The notes beneath the pieces are model-generated. The model was not told where the DNA came from and did no database searches. It worked only from the letters and a program-made list of their open reading frames with translations. A DNA stretch of 14,353 bases from Rhodocollybia butyracea (Eukaryota > Basidiomycota > Agaricomycetes > Agaricales > Omphalotaceae). The translations under genes and the position numbers were made by a program. Location of the stretch: the NCBI GenBank assembly GCA_015501585.1, contig JADNRY010001233.1, forward strand, positions 1-14,353, read 5' to 3'. Positions 1 to 9,313 of the stretch are shown here, piece by piece. Within the stretch, counting starts at the first letter, position 1. Every line of letters begins with the position of its first letter.

Positions 1-337
1 TAGCTTGTTCACCAAGATGCCTTTCTGCCTCCCCGACTTGTTTAGCCTTGCCCCGAAGCTACCATATCTTGTTATCCATGAACCATGAGTCCCGAAGTTC
101 CCTTTCTAATCATCGTTCTTACCCTTTTACGCACATTCCTTGTTCGACTTTTTTTTTTCAAATGCATTGTCCTTGGTCCTGTTAGCATTGTATATTGTTA
201 TATACGCCAATCACTTACCTTTTGGGTTGCTTATTGTCTTACTTTTGTAGATTAAACGTTCGGACTATACTCGCTCAAATTTGTAAGTTTTTTCTTGTTA
301 AACTTGTTATGGTTCACCTTGTATACTGTGGTGTAGT
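1..337. other. Left flank, no recognisable feature
   Basis: Pyrimidine-rich sequence up to the first base of the left LTR. An open stretch of about 66 codons (195-395) runs from here into the LTR, but it has no family resemblance and reads as a chance frame. The five bases just before the LTR (333-337, GTAGT) should be one half of a target-site duplication. They cannot be tested because the other end of the element is truncated. Confidence 0.6.
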
Positions 338-538
338 TGTTATGACTCGATCAATAGTCTCGTCCAAACCTTCACAGTACGTAACTTGGCAGTAAAAATG
401 ATAAGAGAAATTAATGAGATTATAGAGCAAGCCTTTCCGTTCGTTGAAACCGCTAGGCAAAAAATATATACTCAAACAACTAGGCTCAAGTAAAGTTAGT
501 AACTAGTTTGTAATGCAAAACTCACAGAAGTTATTATT

Positions 539-970
539 TGGAGATAGCTCGACAAATAATAATAAGATTACCCTTGGAGATGGCTCGACAAGCAGTAATA
601 TGAATCAGAACTAATACTCGGAGATGGCTCAACAAGTAGTAGTGAGTGTGGTGTCTAGTACTCGGAGATAGCTCAACAAGTAATAGTGAGTGTGGTGTCT
701 AGTACTTGGAGATAGCTCAACAAGTAATAGTGAGTGTGGTGTCTAGTACTCGGAGATAGCTCAACAAGTAATAGTGAGTGTGATGTCTAATACTTGGAGA
801 TAGCTCAACAAGTAATAGGAAGTTGCAACTCGGAGATAGCTCAACAAGTGGCAATTAAAGAAGTATTCACTAGGAGATAGCTCAACAGGTGAATGTTAGT
901 GGATACAACTTGGAGTTAGCTCAACAAGATGTATAAATGTGTATTGTAACTTGGAGATAGCTCAACAATA
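539..970. repeat. LTR tandem array, 11 copies of a 16-17 bp core
   Basis: The core GGAGATAGCTCAACAAG recurs 11 times with small variants (TAGCTCGACAA, TGGCTCAACAA, GTTAGCTCAACAA). Four adjacent units are exactly 44 bp apart and share the interspersed text AGTAATAGTGAGTGTGGTGTCTAGTAC. The outer units are 36-45 bp apart with diverged interspersed sequence. Each core holds the inverted trinucleotides GAG...CTC. The array sits in the body of the LTR; whether it binds protein or is only a slippage-prone satellite cannot be seen. Confidence 0.9.
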
Positions 971-1130
971 TACAATGAGTTGGTCTGGTGATTCACACAA
1001 GTGATAACAGCAAACAAGTGGGGGTTTGGATTTAAGAAAAATAATACGTCTAACGTACATTGGTAAATCTAGACTACTTATATACTGTGCAATGTGTACT
1101 AGTTAGGAAATGCTGCGGAATGACTAGATT

Positions 1131-1401
1131 TGAGTCATAACTGCGGAAATACTGCGGATGAGTCAGTCTGACTATGTAATGCTGTGCAATGACTAATATT
1201 GAGTCATGTATGCGGAACCGTAGTTGACTCAGATATCTGGCTGTGCAATGACTGATATTGAGTCATTGATGTAAAGAGGCTATGCAATGATGTCATAGCT
1301 GTGGAGCAGTGATGTGATATCATAACTGCGGAGCAATGGAATGACATCATGATTGTGGAGTAGCAAGATGACATCATAGTTGTGGAGCTAGAATGATGTC
1401 A
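1131..1401. promoter_or_regulatory. Array of bZIP-like sites in the LTR U3
   Basis: Five TGAGTCA/TGACTCA heptamers lie at 1131, 1159, 1200, 1225 and 1259. Four TGATGTCA/TGACATCA octamers follow at 1288, 1342, 1369 and 1394, with a degenerate one near 1315. The octamers have a period close to 27 bp and share a following GTGGAGCAG-like stretch. TGAGTCA is the classical AP-1/Gcn4 site, and TGACATCA is close to CRE/ATF sites. Read on the minus strand, the array is 190-465 bp inside the LTR, where a retrotransposon U3 enhancer would sit. Binding is inferred from motif identity only. Confidence 0.6.
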
Positions 1402-1594
1402 TGACTGTGCAGACTGTGCAGTGACTGTTAAAGATCATTCTGGTGTTCTGGAAGAATGTGTGCAGCATTAACCCAAATGGTGTTGAATAACTAATGAATG
1501 TAAAATGTTAAGTAGAAGTATTAATGATAGTGTTCATAGTTGGTTACAGAAGAAAAAAGATTGGGTGTATAGGATTTAGATCCGGGTCATAACA

Positions 1595-1610
1595 GTACTC
1601 CCCCTTAAGG
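1595..1610 (-). other. Polypurine tract beside the 3' LTR
   Basis: On the minus strand this reads CCTTAAGGGGGAGTAC directly before the LTR end TGTTATGAC. A purine run touching the 3' LTR is the usual plus-strand primer site of LTR retrotransposons and fixes the element's direction. The AGGGGGAG run is the likely RNase H-resistant primer. Confidence 0.65.
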
Positions 1611-2813
1611 CCGAAACCCTCTGAGGCCACATAGGAGTTAGGTTATCCGGTCATAGTTAGTGGGATTGCACCTATCAGTTGCATCTCAAGTAAAGATGTT
1701 CATGAGTTCAAGCATCCTGACTTCAAATGGTGGTTATGTGATGGCTTGTTAATTGGTCATTAATTGGACATTAGTGTCGTTAGTGTCATTACTGTAATTG
1801 GTGTATTTTCCATGCCACATTAGTTGCATCAGACCCGGGACAATAAACATCATGATTTCAATAGTACATCAGCATGTTGGGTGGTACTATGTCCATGGAT
1901 CTGATTTATGGGAAGTGCATCAATCAAAATGATTGTTTCAAATTTTTCTGATTGCTTGATTGCATACAGCTGTTTGCATATCAGTGATTTGATGGTGGCT
2001 TTGATGTCAATTGGTGCCGTCTGATTGATGATTTTTATGGGAATAGTGGACTTTCGGACATTTCATTTCCTGAACTTGAAACTTGTCACTGTAGTATCTG
2101 CGTCTTGGACACAGATCCATGCATTTCAGTAAGCATTAATACCAATCTGGTATTTGAATCTCATGTTGTCCAAGTGGCGAGGATTGGAGATGTATTATTA
2201 TTTTATGACCAAGTTATGACTTGATGCGATATTGATGAGATGTATTATTAGATGAAAAAGCGGGTATGATATAGCTGTTTCATCTTAGGTTGGTCTGAAA
2301 CTCATCAAATCGTCCAAGAACTTTCTTCCTTTCCCCTTCTCATTCAGCATTTTTACATGTCTTTCAAAGCTTGTTCATTTCCTGATGTTTTTTCTTCAGT
2401 TTCTGGGCACACTATCTGCTATAACTAGTGGCATTTAAGAGATTATTGGGGTAGCGTTGACATTCTTTGTGGTTTTTTCTGGTGAGAACTCTCAGTAGCA
2501 CAATACATGGTGCATTGCTTTCTATAGAGTCGGAGTATATGGCATAATTCAAGGCATAATTGGGCTTATTTGACCAATAATCTCATTTACAATCATTGGT
2601 GAAAGGTGAGGCATAGATATTGGATAAAATCTGCAAAAACCTGTTAATTGATTTTGCTCTGCAGATAGATGTATTGAGGTGGGTTAAAATCATGGAAATA
2701 ATTTCTGGTGATGTTTCCACTTGAGTTGCAAGCAGAGTTATTGGGGTGTAATCATTGTGACTATGAGCATCTGGTTATTGAGATGCTAGGATGTTTATCT
2801 GGTCGATGTCCTT
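1611..2813 (-). other. Non-coding interior of the retrotransposon
   Basis: About 1.2 kb lies between the gag stop (minus-strand TAA at 2814-2816) and the polypurine tract. Both strands are rich in stops, the sequence is AT-rich, and no pol motifs (DTG/DSG protease, HHCC integrase, YxDD) are visible. It may be the scar of a lost pol or ordinary filler, as seen in large non-autonomous elements. Confidence 0.6.
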
Positions 2814-4826
2814 TTATCCATCCCCTTTTGCATTCCTTCCCAAGAGTGTGCCATCAATATCCCAAATTTCATCTTTAACTTCAATTATAATGTTGTTGGG
2901 TATTTTTCTGGAAGTTTCAATAAATGCAGCTTGACCTGACACATGTTCATGCTGTTGTGGGCAGTGTTGGGCAAAGTGGCCTATCTTTTCACAGTAAGTA
3001 CAAGCCCCTTTTCCTTGTCTTTGGTCATACTCCTCTGGAGTGACCCAAGTGGTTAGTACTACTGACATCTTATTAACATTATCATTTCTAGAATTGTCTT
3101 GATTCATTCTAGAAGCTCTTGGAGTCAGCGTGGTGGCCCTCTGTTGTTGAGCTTGTGATGTATGATTGTTTGGTGGGCTATCCTGATCCAAAACCGTATT
3201 TTGAGCAGTATGACAGTCATTTTGTACAAAGTTATTGATTTCTGGACCATATGCTAGTGGGAACAATTGTGAGGCTCCTTTTGAGACTTTTTGTGTCCTG
3301 CCTTTGTGTGAGACAAAAGAATAATCATTATTGCTTTGCAAAAAATCATGTGCTTGCTCAGCCCAGTCCAAACCTAAAGGCTCATGAATGAGAGTCTGTG
3401 GAACATGATTATTTTCTGCAGGTAGTGGCGTTGGATCTATTGGTTGGGTTTCAAGAAATAAACATTGACTTGTAGCTTGAGCTTGTTCAGATTTTGTAGA
3501 CATTACAAAATTTTGTTTTCTGCTCATAAGGCTGGCATTTCTTTGCCCTCGATCAAGTAGCGCCTGACTACTACCAGTATGTGCTAATTCATCATGTTGA
3601 GGTAGAGTTGCAGAGTGAATAACTTGGTTGTCATTCCTTGTTCCTTGCTCCACTTTTTCAACAGGATCTGGTGCTGATGACATGTGCATCACAGGTTGTA
3701 ACATAGATAGCCTGTTGACAATCTGAGGGCTTGGTGAGTGAGCCTAGATTCCTCTACACTGTGTTGAGGATGAGTTTCTACCACATTTCCTGTGTTTTGT
3801 ACAGGTGTGTGAGCACTTTGTGCATTTTCTTGTGCATTTCCTGTCCTTTGGCTCGTTGGCTTGTATGAAGAGAAGGTGCTAATTCAACACTCATATTACT
3901 CCTTGCCCTCAGTAGAGCTTGAACCTCATCCCTTTGTATCTCAGTGTATAGGTGTGTTAGAATTTGAGTATTTCTTTCTTCTGACATCCTTTGATACAGG
4001 TTTGGGCTTAATGATGCAAGTTCTCTCTGACCTAGTCTTGTCAACTGTTGGATCCATTGCCATGGCTGAGCATTACTGCTTCTATAGCCTAATGACTCCA
4101 AAAATATTTGGCATTGCTGGCTGAGTCTGTCAAATTGTATTTGTTCATTTTGAAACTGGTTCAGAACTGGTACAGTATTGTTTGACTTGTATGAGCCTTG
4201 TTTTACTGAACTTTGGAAAGATCCACTTGGTGATGGATGATTCTGAGCAGATATAGTTGGCTGTAAACCTTGCAATTGAACAGGTGCTTGTTCATGCCCT
4301 TGTGAGTGATTTAAACTCCTAACAACACTTCCAGCATTGTGATCTGACTGAGAATGGTGAGAGAGAGATTTATGATGTGGATTACTATGAGTCATGGAAT
4401 GCTCTTGCCCTTCCTCAGGGACTAAAGACAATGGAGATCTTCTAATAGGTTCAATTTGTCTTTGACTTGATAGTACAGAAGACATTTGGCCATTAGTTGT
4501 TGTACTCCCAGTTGCCTGTTTGGCTCTAGTAATTGCTGGTGCAGATGATGAGTGGTAGGTAAGTGAAGGACTTTGTTCTGGTTCTGAGAACTGAACAATG
4601 TTCCTGCTTTGCATGTAGATTCTCCACTTTGAGATTTGTGTGTATCAAATTGTGCAGAATGGCTATGATGTAAAAAAGGTAGAGGTGCACTTGCTACAAA
4701 ATTAGGCATTTGCTGCTGTTGTCCTCGCGAACCATTATCAACTAAATGACTGGTGGAACGGTCATCATGACAAGCAAATATCTGTGCAATTTGTGCAGTA
4801 GGTGGCATTCTAACTTCTTGAACCAC
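2814..4826 (-). pseudogene. gag: Gag-like protein with CCHC knuckle, two frame breaks
   Basis: Three successive minus-strand reading frames make up a Gag-like protein of roughly 670 residues. They are 4826-4422 (starting MVQEVRMPP), 4614-3778 and 3704-2814. The frame changes once before 4614 and again in 3778-3704. The first two-thirds are low-complexity and rich in Gln, Ser, His and Pro. A more ordered helical stretch (LTRLGQRELASLSPNLYQRM and following) lies in the second segment. The third segment holds one retroviral-type zinc knuckle, CTYCEKIGHFAQHC (C-X2-C-X4-H-X4-C, 3002-2961), about 40 residues before the stop, as expected for the nucleocapsid part of Gag. I see no protease or polymerase fused or downstream. 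The breaks could be decay or sequencing indels. Assignment to Gag rests on the knuckle, the position behind the 5' LTR and the orientation. Confidence 0.65.
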
Positions 4827-5077
4827 AGTTTCTGTTAAATTTGAACCTTTGATCCAATGTGAATTCTCTGCATTACTACAAATTCACCATTTAAAATAGT
4901 AGTGGGTGACCCGTTGTATTTCAAATTAGTATTGTGTTGTCCCAGTGTATATCTGGAGCATTAAACCAATTGGAAAGGTGGGGATATTAGATCCTTGAAC
5001 AAATTGGTGAGACCCAATCTGGGTGTATGATCTAGTTGTTTGTGTAGACATTCATGGGGCGGGTGGAGACATTATTA
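4827..5077 (-). other. Leader between 5' LTR and gag
   Basis: This 251-bp leader would contain the primer binding site next to the right LTR. Reading inward on the minus strand from the LTR end (GTCATAACA) the sequence is TAATAATGTCTCCACCCGCC. It lacks the TGG start expected of a site pairing with the CCA end of a tRNA, so priming is unexplained. The tract may be diverged, offset, or use a non-standard primer. Confidence 0.4.
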
Positions 5078-5881
5078 TGTTATGACTCGATCAATAGTCT
5101 CGTCCAAACCTTCACAGTACGTAACTTGGCAGTAAAAATGATAAGAGAAATTAATGAGATTATAGAGCAAGCCTTTCGTTTGTTGAAACCGCTAGGCAAA
5201 AAATATATACTCAAACAACTAGGCTCAAGTAAAGTTAGTAACTAGTTTGTAATACAAAACTCACAGAAGTTATTATTTGGAGATAGCTCGACAAATAATA
5301 ATAAATTACCCTCGGAGATAGCTCAACAAGCAGTAATATGAATCAGAACTAATACTCGGAGATGGCTCAACAAGTAGTAGTGAGTGTGGTGTCTAGTACT
5401 CGGAGATAGCTCAACAAGTAATAGTGAGTGTGTGTCTATACTGGAGATAGCTCAACAAGTAATAGAAGTTGCAACTCGGAGATAGCTCAACAAGTGGCAA
5501 TTAAAGAAGTATTCACTAGGAGATAGCTCAACAGGTGAATGTTAGTGGATACAACTTGGAGTTAGCTCAACAAGATGTATAAATGTGTATTGTAACTTGG
5601 AGATAGCTCAACAAATACAATGAGTTGGTCTGGTGATTCACACAAGTGATAACAGCAAACAAGTGGGGGTTTGGATTTAAGAAAAATAATACGTCTAACG
5701 TACATTGGTAAATCTAGACTACTTATATACTGTGCAATGTGTACTAGTTAGGAAATGTGCGGAATGACTAGATTTGAGTCATAACTGCGGAAATACTGCG
5801 GATGAGTCAGTCTGACTATGTAATGCTGTGCAATGACTAATATTGAGTCATGTATGCGGAACCGTAGTTGACTCAGATATC
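5078..5881 (-). repeat. Truncated LTR (5' LTR on the minus strand)
   Basis: This aligns with 338-1237 of the left LTR, then stops matching exactly after GACTCAGATATC. The 357 bp that follow in the left copy, including the TGACATCA array and the LTR terminus, are missing. The core array has 9 units here (about 5279-5615) against 11 in the left copy. Most other differences are single-base deletions, with a handful of substitutions. Since this would be the promoter-bearing LTR, loss of its outer end should remove the start of U3. Confidence 0.9.
5279..5615. repeat. LTR tandem array, 9 copies (right LTR)
   Basis: This is the same GGAGATAGCTCAACAAG core as in the left LTR, but two 44-bp units shorter. 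That accounts for most of the 96-bp length difference over the shared part of the two LTRs. The missing units come from the block of near-identical 44-bp repeats, as expected from replication slippage or unequal exchange. Confidence 0.9.
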
Positions 5882-6333
5882 ATTACATACAGGTGGTGTT
5901 GAGTCGAAGTTGGGCTCAGTAATGGCATGGCCTCTCAAGGTCTGAGGTCAGGAATACATATTGAATGCTGTAGTATACTAGCTACGCCTCCAGGTGTTAT
6001 ATTTGACAATATGTGGGCAGGCATATGTACATGGAGTGATCAATGGTGAGTAACCATCAAAATTCGCATTTTTGACAAATTAAATACTAATAATGAGTGT
6101 CTAAGCGCAGGTAGGACCTCAAACCTTGGTAAGTATACTCTCCAACATAGTTACACTCGATCCGTGTCCAAGAACCATTTATATGGCACCAGATGCGATG
6201 GTTACACTGATCTTTATTGATTTTCCCTCAAAACTCGATTTTTAAGAATTATCATGGAATATTGGGCTTGAGAGTAGCCAGGGGGCTAAGACGTTGTATA
6301 TAGACTGTACTATATAGTACTAAGCTTTGCCAT
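5882..6333. other. Junction segment without recognisable gene
   Basis: The sequence between the break of the right LTR and the first recognisable copia residues. I found no open frame of note, no terminal repeat and no conserved motif. The upstream part of the copia reverse transcriptase would belong here but is not recognisable. Confidence 0.5.
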
Positions 6334-7060
6334 ATGCAAGAACGATTTATGCAGCACCTGAAGCGTGTCAGTCTACCTTGGCTGGCGGGTTTACTAAGAC
6401 GGATATATTGCTCCCCAGGCAAACCTTTGTATTCGATATGCCGGAACAGGTCAGAGTACACGATCACCAGCATTTACGGAGATGATATTTGTGGCATTAG
6501 TGGTGGTTCGTCGACGCACGGAGGAAAGTTCAAAGCGGCTGCAAATCTGGGAAGCAGGTGAGGTTAAATCCAATGTACATACTTCTTGGTTTGACTGTCC
6601 AACAACACTGGTCCCAGGACAATTAGCATCTCACATCGAGCGGATCAAGTACTACTATTCCGGTATTCAGTATCTTAGACAAAGGCAACGCCTCTTCCAC
6701 CAGGCTTAAAGGTCTGGGCGCACCGGATCCTTTACTTATCGAAGACCGCATCTATATGGCTAACAAACTGTAACGCCCAGTAGTTGGTTTCTTCATAGGG
6801 TTCCGGTGTACTAGGCCATTGCGCCAAAGCTCTTATCCCGTTATCAACTGAACCCTGTCGCTTCCACTGGGAGCCGTTAAGTGGTTAGTGGGCTACATCG
6901 TTTTCATCATCATCGACTACAACATTATCTACGAAAACCTCATGGTAGTAGCAAACTCCAGGTAGTGGTCTGAAGCCTGTAGGGAATATAGATGCGGACT
7001 ATGCGCAGCGGGGTCTACAACTGGTTAAGGCCGAGTATGTTTCATTAGCATGGGATTTAC
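6334..7060 (+). pseudogene. Ty1/copia polymerase relic (RT and RNase H)
   Basis: Collinear copia motifs occur in shifting plus-strand frames. The first frame (6334-6561) begins with LKRVSLPWLAGLLRR, resembling the copia LKQxPRAWY region. It continues to SIYGDDICGISGG, a match to the catalytic YVDD box in which both aspartates remain. The next frame (6482-6709) has RLQIWEAGEVKSN, like the usual 'F/I..DLGEVKYILG', then a remnant of the 'Q..YI..IL' segment. Around 6830-6895 the traces LSRYQLNP, HWE and AVKWLVGYI match the 'SRF..NP..HW.AVKR.LRYL' block across one frame break. RNase H is represented by NIDADYA (6985-7005) and AEYVSLAW (about 7030-7053). About 35 residues usually found between DAD and AEY are gone. 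It is dead by frame breaks and deletions, and no LTRs of its own were found. Confidence 0.7.
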
Positions 7061-8051
7061 TCGCTATTAGTATAATCGATTTTCAAATACTTAGCATCCA
7101 TCCTGAAGTACTACGAGTCGTCATAGGAAAGCAGACGAAGAGGCAACCGGGCTTTCCAGTAGAAAGGCATTGCTCCAATTCAACTACAGAAGCCTCTACA
7201 AAAAAGTCGTACATCTATTGTGCGGATATTCCGAAAGCCGTTAGAAATGAATATAATCGCATCCGGCAAAAGTCACCTATTATGCAAAATTTAAGTTCAT
7301 GGACGCCACTACCGCTAGCAAGAGCCTACTGGAAACTCTCTTGAGAGTTACGCGAAAGTTGCCCAGCATCTGGACACAATTGCGCACAGGCTAAAGCCAT
7401 TAGGTTGACTCGAGAGTCATGTGCTGTGACTTCTCGCGATCTGCTATCAGCGTGGCATCACGCGATGTGGCGCAATTGGGAGATGTCGCTGACATTGACT
7501 GGAAGATTTCTGAAAACTTTTCTGAAAAACAATTTGTGCAATCAAAGTATATATGGACATTTGGCTGCGGTAGGCCAGCATCCGAAGCAGACGCCGACTT
7601 CAACCAAGATCGTGACGAATACAGCTTACCTCATTACTACCTCACTCGGGACCACCGCATCGCATGACCTGCGCGGTGAATTCAACAGGCACTTACGATG
7701 TCTTGGAAACCATTCAGACCATTGCGCCTTCCGTGAGCCATTCCGAAAGGCAAGCGCCTTGGCGCTGAGGTTCTAGTTCCACAGGCACCAGTGTCAGGTC
7801 TGGGAGAGATGGTATACTGGATGATGAGGGGAACTCAAAGCTGCTGCAACGTCAATGTAATTACTAGCGGAGAGTCACGATTATAATCGGCAAACCAATC
7901 GATTGTATGTTAAAACCGTCTCATCCCAGTGTTACTTATGAAAGGTACGAACGTATCCATACAACGCGCACGTTACAAACATCAACTTTCAACTACCAAT
8001 GAAGTAATTATAGTGACTTCGCTCGCTCTTGCTAAAGCGTAAATGTGTCTT
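7061..8051. other. Unassigned segment after the copia relic
   Basis: Roughly 1 kb follows the copia AEY motif. Three overlapping open stretches of 67-123 codons occupy 7400-7776 on both strands, but none shows a known domain, splice sites or compositional support. The remaining RNase H and 3' LTR of the copia element would be expected here and were not recognised. The 3' untranslated part of the minus-strand gene that ends at 8052 may occupy the right end. Confidence 0.4.
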
Positions 8052-8757
8052 TTAAAGCTTTTCGAGCCAACGTACCCATTTCTAGGCAAGTAGAAGAAAA
8101 AATAAGAAAATTGGAAAGAGCTTGATGAGAAAACATACGGATTTTTGCGCAGCTGGAAGATTTTCCCAAACCTCCATAAATTGTCGGTGTGTGATCCCTT
8201 GGTGGGTTTCGAGATATTCAGCAGCAAAATATTTCTAATACCAACAGAACGCATGCCGATTAACGAAAAAACTTAGGAATGTTCAATTGGGCTCATACCG
8301 GGCATTCACAGGGTATCCGCCCTCCAAGACCATTGGTTGATCGAGTTTGTTCACTCAGCCTACCGGTACTGGCCATAGTAACACGAGCCTCCATGGACTG
8401 GAAAAGTTCAGGCTACAAGAATAACAGTCTAATTCAAGGCACAAAGGAAAAGGCCAGTCAATAACTTACATCCTCCGCTGTAATGGCTGTGATAGCTTCC
8501 TCAGTCATTTCCTGGCTAACAAGACCCATATCTTGAGCCGAAGCCGTATGGCTCCTAAGTGGACCTGGCGAAGATCGTTGAACTCCTCTCGTTGTTTCTT
8601 ATGAATTTTCATAAGATCTTTGTGCAAGTCCTATACAATTTACAGTCAAAATGAAACCGGGACAGTTAGGAAAAGTACAAACTAGTTCCCTGGGTGGCTC
8701 GGTTTCAAGGTGATCCCTCCAAGCTTCTATATTCTCGCCAGAGTAACTCTGAAACAT
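8052..8757 (-). CDS. Unidentified five-exon gene (one frameshift)
   Basis: Five minus-strand exons join through four GT-AG introns. Exons: 8757-8683, 8630-8470, 8412-8299, 8234-8139 and 8081-8052. Introns are 52, 57, 64 and 57 nt, with donors GTTTGT, GTAAGT, GTATGA and GTATGT and acceptors TATAG, TGTAG, TTAG and CTAG. All junctions fall in phase 0. The start MFQSYSGENIEAWRDHLETE has an in-frame stop just upstream. Exon 2 starts DLHKDLMKIHKKQREEFNDL, a charged helix, and ends QEMTEEAITAITAED in the next frame. Its length of 161 nt is one base short of a whole number of codons, so a single deletion explains the break. Exon 4 reads KYFAAEYLETHQGITHRQFM then EVWENLPAAQKS, and exon 5 ends WVRWLEKL before a stop. 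The spacing of F, W, LP and K-W faintly recalls an HMG box, but I do not recognise the family. With the base restored the product would be about 158 residues. Confidence 0.6.
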
Positions 8758-8793
8758 CACTAGACTTTTTTACTCCAAAATAGCGAAAGAAAA

Positions 8794-9006
8794 ATGAAAT
8801 ACACCCTCGAGGCGTTGGATGTTAATATGGATGAAGGAGATGAGTTTTTGCTAAGGTCTCTTGTCGGGGTTCCTTTCCACGTGATTGTTCAAAAAAGACC
8901 TTTGTCCGACCACGTTTTCCTTCTTGTTAGAAAGGCACTGACGGTGGTACTGGCGTGCACCACGCTTATTGGTCTACTTCAGCCTGACCAGAGTAGAGTA
9001 TGGTAG
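8794..9006 (+). CDS. Hypothetical 70-residue ORF
   Basis: A plus-strand frame begins MKYTLEALDVNMDEGDEFLL 36 bp from the start codon of the minus-strand five-exon gene, so the two would be divergent with almost no promoter between them. The first 50 residues look protein-like, with an acidic helix followed by a hydrophobic stretch. There is no recognised domain, no clear splice donor and a stop after DQSRVW. It may be a chance frame or a remnant exon. Confidence 0.2.
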   Translation: MKYTLEALDVNMDEGDEFLLRSLVGVPFHVIVQKRPLSDHVFLLVRKALTVVLACTTLIGLLQPDQSRVW

Positions 9007-9313
9007 ATGAAGAGGATCAAAGAATACACTGGACCCAAATACTGGTTATACGCTTAACTATATACGACATCCGAATGGATCGTCAGTGTATAACGAGTCT
9101 GCCTACGAGAGACTTAACTATTTAGCCCGAAACCTCTACTGTTGTACTTGGATAGGCGAGAAGTTTTGTTCATTTAAGTAAGAGTGTACAGTTAAAGCTT
9201 TGAAGACTTGTTGGTTCTCAGGCACTGAGCTAATTTTCACCGTCCACGGTATTGTAGTGCGGCCAAAACAGAAAGCTAAACATAGGAGATACTAGGTATA
9301 TGCTTTTAACTAC
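9007..9313. other. Intergenic, nothing recognised
   Basis: About 300 bp between the small plus-strand frame and the stop of the SPT5-like gene. No open frame of note, repeat or RNA-like element was seen. Confidence 0.4.

Larger units (their letters stand above)
338..1594 (-). repeat. Complete LTR (3' LTR on the minus strand)
   Basis: The plus-strand ends are TGTTATGAC at 338-346 and GTCATAACA at 1586-1594, a perfect 9-bp inverted pair of the TG...CA type. The 1257-bp LTR contains two blocks of internal repeats: 11 copies of a GGAGATAGCTCAACAAG-like core (about 539-970) and a bZIP-site array (1131-1401). The first 900 bp align with 5078-5881; the remaining 357 bp (1238-1594) exist only here. 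Confidence 0.9.
338..5881 (-). mobile_element. Non-autonomous, gag-only LTR retrotransposon
   Basis: Two long direct repeats (338-1594 and 5078-5881) enclose 3.48 kb. The element is read on the minus strand for two reasons. A purine-rich tract (CTTAAGGGGGAGTAC on the minus strand, 1595-1609) abuts the left LTR, as a polypurine tract abuts a 3' LTR. The only coding region, a gag-like frame with a CCHC knuckle, is also on the minus strand. No aspartic protease, integrase, reverse transcriptase or RNase H motif was seen in the interior, so mobilisation would need enzymes from another element. This layout resembles the gag-only terminal-repeat elements called TR-GAG in plants. It could instead be an internally deleted autonomous element. 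No TGG-type primer binding site was recognised inside the right LTR. Its minus-strand 5' LTR is truncated, so this copy is probably immobile. Confidence 0.8.

Noticed and set aside
195..395. 66-codon plus-strand frame crossing the LTR start
   Set aside because: It crosses the element boundary at 338, is rich in Leu/Tyr/Cys without a domain, and has no splice or promoter support.
539..970. CRISPR-like pattern: short conserved repeats with spacers of roughly constant length
   Set aside because: The repeats lie inside an LTR present twice in the window, several spacers are identical to each other, and the context is eukaryotic with spliceosomal introns.
3861..4124. 87-codon plus-strand frame inside the retrotransposon
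   Set aside because: It is antisense to the gag-like frame, which has the zinc knuckle and matches the element's direction.
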